Of a DNA stretch of 64,000 nucleotides, positions 41,571 through 55,717 are shown piece by piece. The notes under the pieces were generated by a model. The model searched no databases and was not told where the DNA came from. It saw only the letters and a list, made by a program, of their open reading frames with translations. Source of the DNA: Sipunculus nudus (Eukaryota > Annelida > Sipuncula > Golfingiida > Sipunculidae); assembly GCA_026874595.1 (NCBI GenBank), contig CM049314.1, positions 634,318 to 698,317 of the forward strand, written 5' to 3'. Position numbers and translations under genes: made by a program. The stretch's first letter is position 1; every line of letters begins with the position of its first letter.

Positions 41571-42830
41571 GTAATAACGAGGTTACTCATTTTACCGCGC
41601 GCTTGTTCATAATAACGAGGTGGTTCACTGTACAGCGGATGTTCATAAAAACGACGTTATTCATAATAACTAGCTGGTCCATAAAAACATGGTTTTCCAT
41701 AATAATGAGGTTTTTCACTAAAACAAGATTGTCCATAGTAACGAGGTTATCCCAAATAATGATGTTGTCCATAATAACGAGGATGTTCATAAAAACTAGT
41801 AATAACAAGGTTGTTCATGGTAACAAGCTTCTACATAAAAAAGAGGATGTACATATTAACAATATTGTCCATAATTACGAGGACATTACGAGAATTTGTC
41901 CATAACAATGAGCTTGTACATAATAACGATCATGTTCGTAATAACAAGGTGGTCCAAAGTAACGTGGTTGTCCATAATAAGGAAGATGTTCATGATAACG
42001 AGGATGTTCACAATAACAAGATTGTCCATAATAACGAGGTTGTCCATAATAACGAGGATGGTCAAAAAAAAACAAGAATTTTCACTATAACAAGATTGTC
42101 CATAATAACGAGGTTGTCCATAATAATGAGGATGTTCGTAAAAACAAGGTTGTTCACTATATCAAGATTGACCATAAGAACGAGGTTGTGCATCAAAATG
42201 AGGTTGTCCATAATAACGTGTTTGTCCATAATAACGAGGTTGTCCATAACAACGATGATGTTATTGACAACGATGATGTTCATAATAACAAGGTGGTCCA
42301 TAATAATGAGGTTGTCCAAAATAATGGGGTTGGCCATAATAACGGGGTTATAATAACGAGGATGGTCGTAAAAACGAGGATGTTCACTATAACAAGTTTG
42401 TCCATAATAACGAGATTGTCCATAATAATAAGGATGTTCGTTAAAACAAGGTCGTTCACCATAACAAGATTGACCATAATAAAGAGGTTGTGCATCAAAA
42501 TGAGGTTTTCCATAAAAACGTGGTTGTCTATAATAACGAGGATGTCCAAAATAACGAAGATGTTCATGGTAACGATGATGTTCATAATAACAAGGTGGTT
42601 CATAAAAGCGAGGTTGTCCATAATAATGAGGTTGTCCATAATAACGAGCTTGTCCATAATCATGAGGTTTTTCACTCTTATAAGATTGACCATAATAACG
42701 AGGTTGTCCATAATTATGAGGTTGTCCATAATAATGAAATTGTCCATAATAACGAAGATGTTCATAACAACGAGATTTTTCATAATAACCAGGTTGTCCA
42801 TAATAACAAGATTGTACGTTTTGGACCATA
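41571..42830 (-). repeat. 18-bp minisatellite, third array
   Basis: Tandem 18-mers of consensus CATAATAACGAGGTTGTC for about 1.26 kb, irregular at the left. It is related to the arrays at 225-2011 and 19784-20590 (shared TTGTTCATAATAACNAGG word) but has GAGG where they have CAGG. Long open frames on both strands (up to 255 codons) are due to the period. Confidence 0.93.
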
Positions 42831-43067
42831 ATACTGTAAGTTTAGGACCATAACACTGTACCATAAGGTAAGTTTTGGACTAAACACTTGTCCATTATAA
42901 CCAATTTGTATTTTATAACTATGCTGGATATTATAACCAGCTTTCACTAAGCTTACGATTAGGACTATAACATTGTAAGTTTAGGACCAATGACAACCCG
43001 GTTATACTTACCACACTGGTTATACTGACCACACTGGTTATAATGACCACAATGGCTACATGACAGG
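42831..43067 (+). repeat. GGACCATAA words and CCACACTGGTTATA repeats
   Basis: A short transitional block with TTTAGGACCATAACACTGTA, then about four copies of GACCACACTGGTTATA-like 18-mers ending just before the satellite array. Confidence 0.75.
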
Positions 43068-46000
43068 ATTCTTTAATTATCTTGAAAACTCAGGTAGGCT
43101 GGAATCCCCCAATTTCAACGCAAAGTGCGGAATGCGGCTTGAAACACGAGAAAAGTTCCATATCGCATATACGAGTAGCGTCAAACCAAACACTTGCACT
43201 TCCACATCCCCCTAAAAACCCGAAACAATTCTCTTGATTATTTAATAATCTTGAAAACTCAGGTAGGCTGGAATCGCCCAATTTCAATGCGAAGTGCGGA
43301 ATGCGGCTTGAAACACGAGAAAAGTTCCGTTTCGCATATACGAGTAGCATCGAACCACACCCTGGCACTTCCGGGTCCCCCTGAAAACCCGAAACAATTC
43401 TCTTGATTCTTTAATTATCTTGAAAACTCAGGTAGGCTGGAATCTCCCAATTTCAATGCGAAGTGCGGAATGCAGCTTGAAACACGAGAAAAGTTCCATT
43501 TCGCATATACGAGTAGCGTCGAATCACACCCTGGCACTTCTAGGTCAAGCTGAAACCCCGAAACAATTCTCTTCATTATAAAATTATGTTAAAAACTAAG
43601 GTCGGCTTGAATCTTACAATTTCCGCGTGAAGCCGGGAATGCGGCTTGAGACGCGACAAAAGATGCATTTCGCATATACGAGTAGCGTTGAACCACACCC
43701 TGGCACTTCGGGGTCACACCGAAACCCTGAAACAATTCTCTTCATTATTAAATTATCTTGAAAACTCAGGTCGGCTGGAATCGCACAATTTCAACGCGAA
43801 GTGCGGAATGCGTCTTGAAACACGAGAAAAGTTCCGTTTCGCATATACGAGTAGCGTCGAACCACACCCTGGCACTTCCGGGTCGCCCTGAAAACCCGAA
43901 ACAGTTCTCTTGATTCTTTAATTATCTTGAAAACTCAGGTAGGCTGGAATCGCACAATTTCAATGCGAAGTGCGGAATGCGGCTTGAAACACGAGAAAAG
44001 TTCCATTTCGCATATATGAGTAGCGTCAAAACACACCCTGGCACTTCCGGGTCCCCCTGAAAACCCGAAACAGTTCTCTTGATTCTTTAATTATCTTGAA
44101 AACTCAGGTAGGCTGGAATCGCAAAATTTCAATGCGAAGTGCGGAATGCGGCTTGAAACACGAGAAAAGTTCCATTTCGCATATACGAGTAGCGTCGAAT
44201 CACACCCTGGCACTTCAAGGTGACGCCGAAACCCCGAAACAATTCTCTTCATTATAGAATTATGTTAAAAGCTCAGGTAGGCTGGAATCGCACAATTTCA
44301 ACGCGAAGTGCGGAATGTGGCTTGAAACAAGAGAAAAGTTCCGTTTCGCATATACGAGTAGCGTCAAACCACACCCTGGCACTTCCGGGTCCCCCTGAAA
44401 ACCCGAAACAATTCTCTTGATTATTTAATTATCTTGAAAACTCAGGTATAGGCTGGAATCGCACAAATTCAACGCGAAGTGTGGAATGCGGCTTGAAACA
44501 TGAGAAAAGTTCCGTTTTGCATATATGAGTAGCGTCGCAGCACACCCTGGCACTTCCGGGTCCCCCTGAAAACCCGAAACAATTCTCTTGATTCTTTAAT
44601 TATCTTGAAAACTCAGGTAGGCTGGAATCGCACAATTTCAACGAAAAGTGCGGAATGCAGCTTGAAACACAAGAAAAGTTCCGTTTCGCATATATGAGTA
44701 GCGTTGAACCACACCCTGGCACTTCAGGGTCCCCCTGAAAACCCGAAACAATTCTCTTGATTATTTAATTTTCTTGAAAACTCAGGTAGGCTGGAATCGC
44801 ACAAATTCAACGTGAAGTGCGGAATGCGGCTTGAAACACGAGAAAAGTTCCGTTTCGCATATACGAGTAGCGTCGAACCACACCCTGGCACTTCCGGGTC
44901 CCCCTGAAAACCCGAAACAATTCTCTTGATAATTTAATAATCTTGAAACCTCAGGTAGGCTGGAATCGCACAATTTCAACAGGAAGTGCGGAATATGGCT
45001 TGAAACACGAGAAAAGTTCCGTTTCGCATATACGAGTAGCGTCGAACCACACCCTGGCACTTCCGGGTCCCCCTGAAAACCCGAAACAATTCTCTTGATT
45101 ATTTAATTTTCTTGAAAACTCAGGTAGGCTGGAATCGCCCAATTTCAATGCGAAGTGCGGAATGCAGCTTGAAACACGAGAAAAGTTCCGTCTCGCATAT
45201 ACGAGTTGCGTTGAACCACACCCTGGCACTTCCGGGTCCCCCTGAAAACCCGAAACAATTCTCTTGAGTATTTAATTTTCTTGAAAACTCAGGTAAGCTG
45301 GAATCGCCCAATTTCAACGAGAAGTGCGGAATGCGGCTTGAAACACGAGAAAAGTTCCATTTCGCATATACCAGTAGAGTCAAATCTTACCCTGGCACTT
45401 TTAGGTCAAGCCGAAACCCCGAAACAATTCTCTTCATTATAAAATTATCTTAAAAACTAAGGTTGGCTGGAATCTTACAATTTCCACATGAAGCCGGGAA
45501 TGCGGCTTGAGATGCGACAAAAGATCCATTTCGCATATACAAGTAGCGTCGAACAACACCCTGGCACTTCCTGGTCACGCCGAAACCCCGAAACAATTCT
45601 CTTCATCATTAAATTATCTTGAAAACTCAGGTAAGCGGGAATCGCACAATTTCAATGCAAAATGCGGAATGCGGCTTGAAACACGAGAAAAGTTCCGTTT
45701 CGCATATACGAGTAGCGTTGAACCACACCCTGGCACTTCCGGGTCCCCCTGAAAACCCGAAACAATTCTCTTGATTATTTAATTTTCTTGAAAACTCAGG
45801 TAAGCTGGAATCGCCCAATTTCAAAGCGAAGTGTGGAATGCGGCTTGAAACACGAGAAAAGTTCCATTTCGCATATACGATTAGCGTCAAATCACACCCT
45901 GGCACTTCTAGGTCAAGCCGAAACCCCGAAACAATTCTGTTGATAATTTAATAATCTTGAAAACTCAGGTAGGCTGGAATCGCCTAATTTCAATGCGAAG

Positions 46001-49000
46001 TGCGGAATGCAGCTTGAAACACGAGAAAAGTTCCGTTTCGCATATACGCGTCGCGTTGAACCACACCCTGGCACTTCCGGGTCCCCCTGAAAACCCGAAA
46101 CAATTCTCTTGATTCTTTAATTATCTTGAAAATTCAGGAAAGCGCGAATCGCACAATTTCAACGCAAAGTGCGGAATGCGGCTTGAAACACGAGAAAAGT
46201 TCCATTTCGCATATAGGAGTAGAGTCAAATCTTACCCTGGCACTTTTAGGTCAAGCCGAAACCCCGAAACAATTCTCTTCATTATAAAATTATGTTAAAA
46301 ACTAAGGTTGGCTGGAATCTTACAATTTCCGCGTGAAGCCGGGAATGCGGCTTGAGACGCGACAAAAGATCCATTTCGCATATACAAGTAGCGTCGAACA
46401 ACACCCTGCCACTTCCGGGTCACGCCGAAACCCCGAAACAATTCTCTTCATCATTAAATTATCTTGAAAACTCAGGTAAGCAGGAATCGCACAATTTCAA
46501 TGCAAAGTGCGGAATGCGGCTTGAAACACGAGAAAAGTTCCGTTTCGCATATACGAGTAGCGTTGAACCACACCCTGGCACTTCCGGGTCCCCCTGAAAA
46601 CCCGAAACAATTCTCTTGATTATTTAATTTTCTTGAAAACTCAGGTAAGCTGGAATCGCCCAATTTCAAAGCGAAATGCAGAACGCGGCTTGAAACACGA
46701 GAAAAGTTCCATTTCGCATATACGAGTAGCGTCGAACCACACCCTGGCACTTTTAGGTCAAGCCGAAACCCCGAAACAATTCTCTTCATTATAAAATTAT
46801 GTTAAAAACTAAGGTCGGCTGGAATCTTACAATTTCCGCGTGAAGCCGGGAATGCGGCTTGAGACGCGACAAAAGATCCATTGTGCATATACGAGTAGCG
46901 TTGAACCACACCCTGGCACTTCGGGGTCACGCCGAAACCCCTAAACAATTCTCTTTATTATTAAATTATCTTGAAAACTCAGGTAGGCTGGAATCACAAA
47001 ATTTCAACGCGAAGTGCGGAATGCAGCTTGAAACACGAGAAAAGTTCCCTTTCGCATATACGAGTAGCGTCACCCAAACCCTGGCACTTCCGGGTCCCAC
47101 TGAAAACCCGAAACAATTCTCTTGATTCTTTAATTATCTTGAAAACTCAGGTAAGCGCGAATCACACAATTTCAACGCAAAGTGCGGAATGCGGCTTGAA
47201 ACACGAGAAAAGTTCCGTTTCGCATATACGAGTAGCGTTGAACCACACCCTGGCACTTCCGGGTCCCCCTGAAAACCCGAAACAATTCTCTTGATTATTT
47301 AATTTTCTTGAAAACTCAGGTAGGCTGGAATCGCCCAATTTCAATGCGAAGTGCGGAATGCAGCTTGAAACACGAGAAAAGTTCCGTTTCGCATATACGA
47401 GTCGCGTTGAACCACACCCTGGCACTTCCGGGTCCCCCTGAAAACCCGAAACAATTCTCTTGATTCTTTAATTATCTTGAAAACTCAGGAAAGCGCGAAT
47501 CGCACAATTTCAACGCAAAGTGCGGAATGGGACTTGAAACAAGAGAAAAGTTCCGTTTCGCATATCCGAGTAGCGTCAAACCACACCCTGGCACTTCCGG
47601 GTCCCCCTGAAAACCCGAAACAATTCTCTTGATTATTTAATTTTCTTGAAAACTCAGGTAGGCTGGAATCGCCCAATTTCAATGCGAAGTGCGGAATGCA
47701 GCTTGAAACACGAGAAAAGTTCCGTTTCGCATATACGAGTCGCGTTGAACCACACCCTGGGACTTCCAGGTCCCCCTGAAAACCCGAAACAATTCTCTTG
47801 ATTCTTTAATTATCTTGAAAATTCAGGAAAGCGCGAATCGCACAATTTCAACGCAAAGTGCGGAATGCGGCTTGAAACACGAGAAAAGTTCCATTTCGCA
47901 TATACCAGTAGAGTCAAATCTTACCCTGGCACTTTTAGGTCAAGCCGAAACCCCGAAACAATTCTCTTCATTATAAAATTATGTTAAAAACTAAGGTTGG
48001 CTGGAATCTTACAATTTCCGCGTGAAGCCGGGAATGCGGCTTGAGACGCGACAAAAGATCCATTTCGCATATACAAGTAGCGTCGAACAACACCCTGGCA
48101 CTTCCGGGTCACGCCGAAACCCCGAAACAATTCTCTTCATCATTAAATTATCTTGAAAACTCAGGTAAGCGGGAATCGCACAATTTCAATGCAAAGTGCG
48201 GAATGCGGCTTGAAACACGAGAAAAGTTCCATTTCGCATATACGAGTAGCGTTGAACCACACCCTGGCACTTCCGGGTCCCACTGAAAACCCGAAACAAT
48301 TCTCTTGATTATTTAATTTTCTTGAAAACTCAGGTAAGCTGGAATCGCCCAATTTCAAAGCGAGGTGCAGAATGCGGCTTGAAACACGAGAAAAGTTCCA
48401 TTTCGCATATACGATTAGCGTCAAAACACACCCTGGCACTTTTAGGTCAAGCCGAAACCCCGAAACAATTCTCTTCATTATAAAATTATGTTAAAAACTC
48501 AGGTAGGCTGGAATCACAAAATTTCAACGCGAAGTGCGGAATGCAGCTTGAAACACGAGAAAAGTTCCCTTTCGCATATACGAGTAGCGTCACCCAAACC
48601 CTGGCACTTCCGGGTCCCACTGAAAACCCGAAACAATTCTCTTGATTCTTTAATTATCTTGAAAACTCAGGTAGGCTGGAATCGCACTATTTCAATGTGA
48701 AGTGCGGAATGCAGCTTGAAACACGAGAAAAGTTCCATTTCGCATATACAAGTAGCGTCGAACCACACCCTGGCACTTCCGGGTCCCCCTGAAAACCCGA
48801 AACAATTCTCTTGATTCTTTAATTATCTTGAAAACTCAGGTAAGCGCGAATCACACAATTTCAACGCGAAGTGTGGAATGCGGCTTGAAACACGAGAAAA
48901 GTTCCATTTCGCATATACGAGTAGCGTCAAATCACACCCTGGCAATTCTAGGTCAAGCCGAAACTCCGAAACAATTCTCTTCATTATAAAATTATGTTAA

Positions 49001-52000
49001 AAACTAAGGTTGGCTGGAATCACAAAATTTCAACGCGAAGTGCGGAATGCAGCTTGAAACACGAGAAAAGTTCCCTTTCGCATATACGAGTAGCGTCACC
49101 CAAACCCTGGCACTTCCGGGTCACCCTGAAAACCCGAAACAATTCTCTTCATTATTAAATTATCTTGAAAACTCAGGTTGGCTGGAATCGCACAATTTCA
49201 ACGCAAAATGCGGCTTGAAACATGAGAAAAGTTCCGTTTCGCATATACTAGTAGCGTCAAACCACACCCTTGCACTTCCGGGTCCCGCTGAAAACCCGAA
49301 ACAATTCTCTTGATTATTTAATTATCTTGAAAACTCAGGTAAGCGGGAATCCCACAATTTCAACGCGAAGTGCCGAATGAGGCTTGAAACACGACAAAAG
49401 ATCCATTTTGCATATACGAGTAGCGTCAAACCACCCCCTGGCACTTCCGGGTCACCCTGAAAACCCGAAACAATTCTCTTGATTCTTTAATTATCTTGAA
49501 AACTCAGGTAGGCTGGAATCGCACAAATTCAACGCAAAATGCGGAATGCGGCTTGAAACATGAGAAAAGTTCCGTTTCGCATATATGAGTAGCCTGGAAC
49601 CACACCCTGGCACTTCCGGGTCCCCCTGAAAACCCGAAACAATTCTCTTGATTCTTTAATTATCTTGAAAACTCAGGTAAGCGCGAATCACACAATTTCA
49701 ACGCAAAGTGCGGAATGCGGCTTGAAACACGAGAAAAGTTCCGTTTCGCATATATGAGTAGCGTCGAACCACACCCTGGCACTTCTGGGTCCCCCTGAAA
49801 ACCCGAAACAATTCTCTTGATTATTTAATTTTCTTGAAAACTCAGGTAAGCTGGAATCGCCCAATTTCAAAGCGAAGTGCGGAATGCGGCTTGAAACATG
49901 AGAAAAGTTCCATTTCGCATATACGATTAGCGTCAAATCACACCCTGGCACTTCTAGGTCAAGCCGAAACCCCGAAACAATTCTCTTCATTATAAAATTA
50001 TGTTAAAAACTAAGGTCGGCTGGAATCGCAAAATTTCAACACGAAGTGCGGAATGCGGCTTGAAACACGAGAAAAGTTCCCTTTCGCATATACGAGTAGC
50101 GTCGAACCACACCCTGGCACTTCCGGGTCCCACTGAAAACCCGAAACAATTCTCTTGTTTCTTTAATTATCTTGAAAACTCAGGTAAGCGGGAATATCAC
50201 AATTTCAACACGAAGTGCGGAATGAGGCTTGAAACACGACAAAAGATCCATTTTGCATATACGAGTAGCGTCGAACCACCCCCTGGCACTTCCGGGTCAC
50301 CCTGAAACCCGAAACAATTCTCTTGATTCTTTAATTATCTTGAAAACTCAGGTAGGCTGGAATAGCACAAATTCAACGCAAAATGCGGAATGCGGCTTGA
50401 AACATGAGAAAAGTTCCGTTTTGCATATATGAGTAGCGTCGAACCACACCCTGGCACTTCCGGGTCCCTCTGAAAACCCGAAACAATTCTCTTGATTCTT
50501 TAATTATCTTGAAAACTCAGGTAAGCGCGAATCACACAATTTCAACGCAAAGTGCAGAATGCGGCTTGAAACACAAGAAAAGTTCCGTGTCGCATATACG
50601 AGTAGCTTTGAACCACACCCTGGCACTTCCGGGTCACCCTGAAACCCGAAACAATTCTCTTGATTATTTAATTTTCTTGAAAACTCAGGTAAGCTGGAAT
50701 CGCCCAATTTCAAAGCGAAGTGCGGAATGCGGCTTGAAACATGAGAAAAGTTCCATTTCGCATATACGATTAGCGTCAAATCACACCCTGGCACTTCTAG
50801 GTCAAGCCGAAACCCCGAAACAATTCTCTTCATTATAAAATTATGTTAAAAACTAAGGTCGGCTGGAATCGCAAAATTTCAACACGAAGTGTGGAATGCG
50901 GCTTGAAACACGAGAAAAGTTCCCTTTCGCATATACGAGTAGCGTCGAACCACACCCTGGCACTTCCAGGTCCCACTGAAAACCCGAAACAATTCTCTTG
51001 ATTATTTAATTATCTTGAAAACTCAGGTAAGCGGGAATCCCACAATTTCAACGCGAAGTGCGGAATGAGGCTTGAAACACGACAAAAGATCCATTTTGCA
51101 TATACGTGTAGCGTCGAACCACCCCCTGGCACTTCCGGGTCACCCTGAAACCCGAAACAATTCTCTTGATTCTTTAATTATCTTGAAAACTCAGGTAGGC
51201 TGGAATAGCACAAATTCAACTCAAAATGCGGAATGCGGCTTGAAACATGAGAAAAGTTCCGTTTTGCATATATGAGTAGCGTTGAACCACACCCTGGCAC
51301 TTCCGGGTCCCTCTGAAAACCCGAAACAATTCTCTTGATATTTTAATTATCTTGAAAACTCAGGTAAGCGCGAATCACACAATTTCAACGCAAAGTGCGG
51401 AATGCGGCTTGAAACACGAGAAAAGTTCCGTTTCGCATATACGAGTAGCGTTGAACCACACCCTCGCACTTCCGGGTCCCCCTGAAAACCCGAAACAATT
51501 CTCTTGATTATTTAATTTTCTTGAAAACTCAGGTAGGCTGGAATCGCCCAATTTCAAAGCAAAGTGCGGAATGCGGCTTGAAACACGAGAAAAGTTCCAT
51601 TTCGCATATACGAGTAGCGTCAAATCACACCCTGGCACTTCTAGGTCAAGCCGAAACTCCGAAACAATTCTCTTCATTATAAGATTATGTTAAAAACTAA
51701 GTTTGGCTGGAATCTTACAATTTCCGCGTGAAGCCGGGAATGCGGCTTGAGACGCAACAAAAGATCCATTTCGCATATACGAGTAGCGTCGAACCACACC
51801 CTGGCACTTTTGGGTCACGCCGAAACCCCGAAACAATTCTCTTCATTATTAAATTATCTTGAAAACTCAGGTAGGCTGGAATCGCACAATTTCAATGTGA
51901 AGTGCGGAATGCAGCTTGAAACACGAGGAAAGTTCCATTTCGCATATACGAGTAGCGTCAAACCACACCCTGGCACTTCCGGGTCCCCCTGAAAACCCGA

Positions 52001-55000
52001 AACAATTCTCTTGATTATTTAATTATCTTGAAAACTCAGGTAAGCGGGAATCCCACAATTTCAACGCGAAGTGCCGAATGAGGCTTGAAACACGACAAAA
52101 GATCCATTTTGCATATACGAGTAGCGTCAAACCACCCCCTGGCACTTCCGGGTCACCCTGAAAACCCGAAACAATTCTCTTGATTCTTTAATTATCTTGA
52201 AAACTCAGGTAGGCTGGAATCGCACAAATTCAACGCAAAATGCGGAATGCGGCTTGAAACATGAGAAAAGTTCCGTTTCGCATATATGAGTAGCGTGGAA
52301 CCACACCCTGGCACTTCCGGGTCCCCCTGAAAACCCGAAACAATTCTCTTGATTCTTTAATTATCTTGAAAACTCAGGTAAGCGCGAATCACACAATTTC
52401 AACGCAAAGTGCGGAATGCGGCTTGAAACACGAGAAAAGTTCCGTTTCGCATATATGAGTAGCGTCGAACCACACCCTGGCACTTCTGGGTCCCCCTGAA
52501 AACCCGAAACAATTCTCTTGATTATTTAATTTTCTTGAAAACTCAGGTAAGCTGGAATCGCCCAATTTCAAAGCGAAGTGCGGAATGCGGCTTGAAACAT
52601 GAGAAAAGTTCCATTTCGCATATACGATTAGCGTCAAATCACACCCTGGCACTTCTAGGTCAAGCCGAAACCCCGAAACAATTCTCTTCATTATAAAATT
52701 ATGTTAAAAACTAAGGTCGGCTGGAATCGCAAAATTTCAACACGAAGTGCGGAATGCGGCTTGAAACACGAGAAAAGTTCCCTTTCGCATATACGAGTAG
52801 CGTCGAACCACACCCTGGCACTTCCGGGTCCCACTGAAAACCCGAAACAATTCTCTTGATTCTTTAATTATCTTGAAAACTCAGGTAAGCGGGAATATCA
52901 CAATTTCAACGCGAAGTGCGGAATGAGGCTTGAAACACGACAAAAGATCCATTTTGCATATACGAGTAGTGTCGAACCACCCCCTGGCACTTCCGGGTCA
53001 CCCTGAAACCCGAAACAATTCTCTTGATTCTTTAATTATCTTGAAAACTCAGGTAGGCTGGAATAGCACAAATTCAACGCAAAATGCGGAATGCGGCTTG
53101 AAACATGAGAAAAGTTCCGTTTTGCATATATGAGTAGCGTCGAACCACACCCTGGCACTTCCGGGTCCCTCTGAAAACCCGAAACAATTCTCTTGATTCT
53201 TTAATTATCTTGAAAACTCAGGTAAGCGCGAATCACACAATTTCAACGCAAAGTGCAGAATGCGGCTTGAAACACAAGAAAAGTTCCGTGTCGCATGTAC
53301 GAGTAGCTTTGAACCACACCCTGGCACTTCCGGGTCACCCTGAAACCCGAAACAATTCTCTTGATTATTTAATTTTCTTGAAAACTCAGGTAAGCTGGAA
53401 TCGCCCAATTTCAAAGCGAAGTGCGGAATGCGGCTTGAAACATGAGAAAAGTTCCATTTCGCATATACGATTAGCGTCAAATCACACCCTGGCACTTCTA
53501 GGTCAAGCCGAAACCCCGAAACAATTCTCTTCATTATAAAATTATGTTAAAAACTAAGGTCGGCTGGAATCGCAAAATTTCAACACGAAGTGTGGAATGC
53601 GGCTTGAAACACGAGAAAAGTTCCCTTTCGCATATACGAGTAGCGTCGAACCACACCCTGGCACTTCCGGGTCCCTCTGAAAACCCGAAACAATTCTCTT
53701 GATTCTTTAATTATCTTGAAAACTCAGGTAAGCGCGAATCACACAATTTCAACGCAAAGTGCAGAATGCGGCTTGAAACACAAGAAAAGTTCCGTGTCGC
53801 ATGTACGAGTAGCTTTGAACCACACCCTGGCACTTCCGGGTCACCCTGAAACCCGAAACAATTCTCTTGATTATTTAATTTTCTTGAAAACTCAGGTAAG
53901 CTGGAATCGCCCAATTTCAAAGCGAAGTGCGGAATGCGGCTTGAAACATGAGAAAAGTTCCATTTCGCATATACGATTAGCGTCAAATCACACCCTGGCA
54001 CTTCTAGGTCAAGCCGAAACCCCGAAACAATTCTCTTCATTATAAAATTATGTTAAAAACTAAGGTCGGCTGGAATCGCAAAATTTCAACACGAAGTGCG
54101 GAATGCGGCTTGAAACACGAGAAAAGTTCCCTTTCGCATATACGAGTAGCGTCGAACCACACCCTGGCACTTCCGGGTCCCACTGAAAACCCGAAACAAT
54201 TCTCTTGATTATTTAATTATCTTGAAAACTCAGGTAACCGGGAATCCCACAATTTCAACGCGAAGTGCGGAATGAGGCTTGAAACACGACAAAAGATCCA
54301 TTTTGCATATACGAGTAGCGTCCAACCACCCCCTGGCACTTCCGGGTCACCCTGAAACCCGAAACAATTCTCTTGATTCTTTAATTATCTTGAAAACTCA
54401 GGTAGGCTGGAATCGCCCAATTTCAAAGCAAAGTGCGGAATGTGGCTTGAAACACGAGAAAAGTTCCATTTCGCATATACGAGTAGCGTCAAATCACACC
54501 CTGGCACTTCTAGGTCAAGCCGAAACTCCGAAACAATTCTCTTCATTATAAGATTATGTTAAAAACTAAGTTTGGCTGGAATCTTACAATTTCCGCGTGA
54601 AGCCGGGAATGCGGCTTGAGACGCAACAAAAGATCCATTTCGCATATACGAGTAGCGTCGAACCACACCCTGGCACTTTTGGGTCACGCCGAAACCCCGA
54701 AACAATTCTCTTCATTATTAAATTATCTTGAAAACTCAGGTAGGCTGGAATCGCACAATTTCAACGTGAAGTGCGGAATGCAGCTTGAAACACGAGGAAA
54801 GTTCCATTTCGCATATACGAGTAGCGTCAAACCACACCCTGGCACTTCCGGGTCCCCCTGAAAACCCGAAACAATTCTCTTGATTATTTAATTATCTTGA
54901 AAACTCAGGTAAGCGGGAATCCCACAATTTCAACGCGAAGTGCCGAATGAGGCTTGAAACACGACAAAAGATCCATTTTGCATATACGAGTAGCGTCGAA

Positions 55001-55717
55001 CCACCCCCTGGCACTTCTGGGTCACCCTGAAAACCCGAAACAATTCTCTTGATTCTTTAATTATCTTGAAAACTCAGGTAGGCTGGAATCGCACAAATTC
55101 AACGCAAAATGCGGAATGCGGCTTGAAACACAGGAAAAGGTCCGTTTCGCATATAAGAGTAGCGTGGAACCACACCCTGGCACTTCCAGGTCCCCCTGAA
55201 AACCCGAAACAATTCTCTTGATTATTTAATTTTCTTGAAAACTCAGGTATACTGGAATCGCCCAATTTCAACGCGAAGTGCGGAATGCGGCTTGAAACAC
55301 GAGAAAAGTTCCATTTCGCATATACCAGTAGCATCAAATCACACCCTGGCACTTCTAGGTCAAGCCGAAACTCCGAAACAATTCTCTTCATTATAAAATT
55401 ATGTTAAAAACTAAGGTTGGCTGGAATCTTACAATTTCCGCGTGAAGCCGGGAATGCGGCTTGAGACGCGACAAAAGATCCATTTCGCATATACGAGTAG
55501 CGTCGAACCACACCCTGGCACTTCCGGGTCACGCCGAAACCCCGAAACAATTCTCTTGATTCTTTAATTATCTTGAAAACTCAGGTAGGCTGGAAATGTA
55601 CAATTTCAACGGGAAGTGCGGAATGCAGCATGAAACACGATAAAAGTTCCATTTCGCATATACGAGTAGCGTCAAACCACACCCTGGCACTCCGGGTCCC
55701 CCTGAAAACCCGAAACA
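43068..55717 (+). repeat. 169-bp satellite array, about 75 monomers
   Basis: GGCTGGAATC recurs every 169 bp (for example 43097, 43266). The consensus includes AGTGCGGAATGCGGCTTGAA, CATATACGAGTAGCGTCGAA, CCACACCCTGGCACTTCC and CTTGAAAACTCAGGTA. Two monomer classes exist: the common one, and a variant with GTCAAGCCGAAACCCCG, TTATGTTAAAAACTAAGG and GGAATCTTACAATTTCCGCG, seen near 43552, 45400, 46250, 46745, 47935, 51650, 54520 and 55395. 169 is not a multiple of three, and the roughly 60-110-codon frames repeated on both strands are not genes. Confidence 0.98.
49320..55717 (+). repeat. Higher-order repeat of about 2.70-2.87 kb inside the 169-bp array
   Basis: 49321 onward equals 52022 onward with an offset of 2701 bp (16 monomers) for at least 1.5 kb, and 51747 equals 54616 with an offset of 2869 bp (17 monomers). 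Within the second copy a 506-bp, three-monomer block at about 53205 is repeated at 53711. The third copy is cut at 55717. This is the most homogenised part of the array. Confidence 0.88.

Noticed and set aside
43068..55717. Dozens of near-identical frames (60-109 codons) on both strands
   Set aside because: Each is a reading of the 169-bp satellite. The unit is not a multiple of three, so frames break every one or two monomers.
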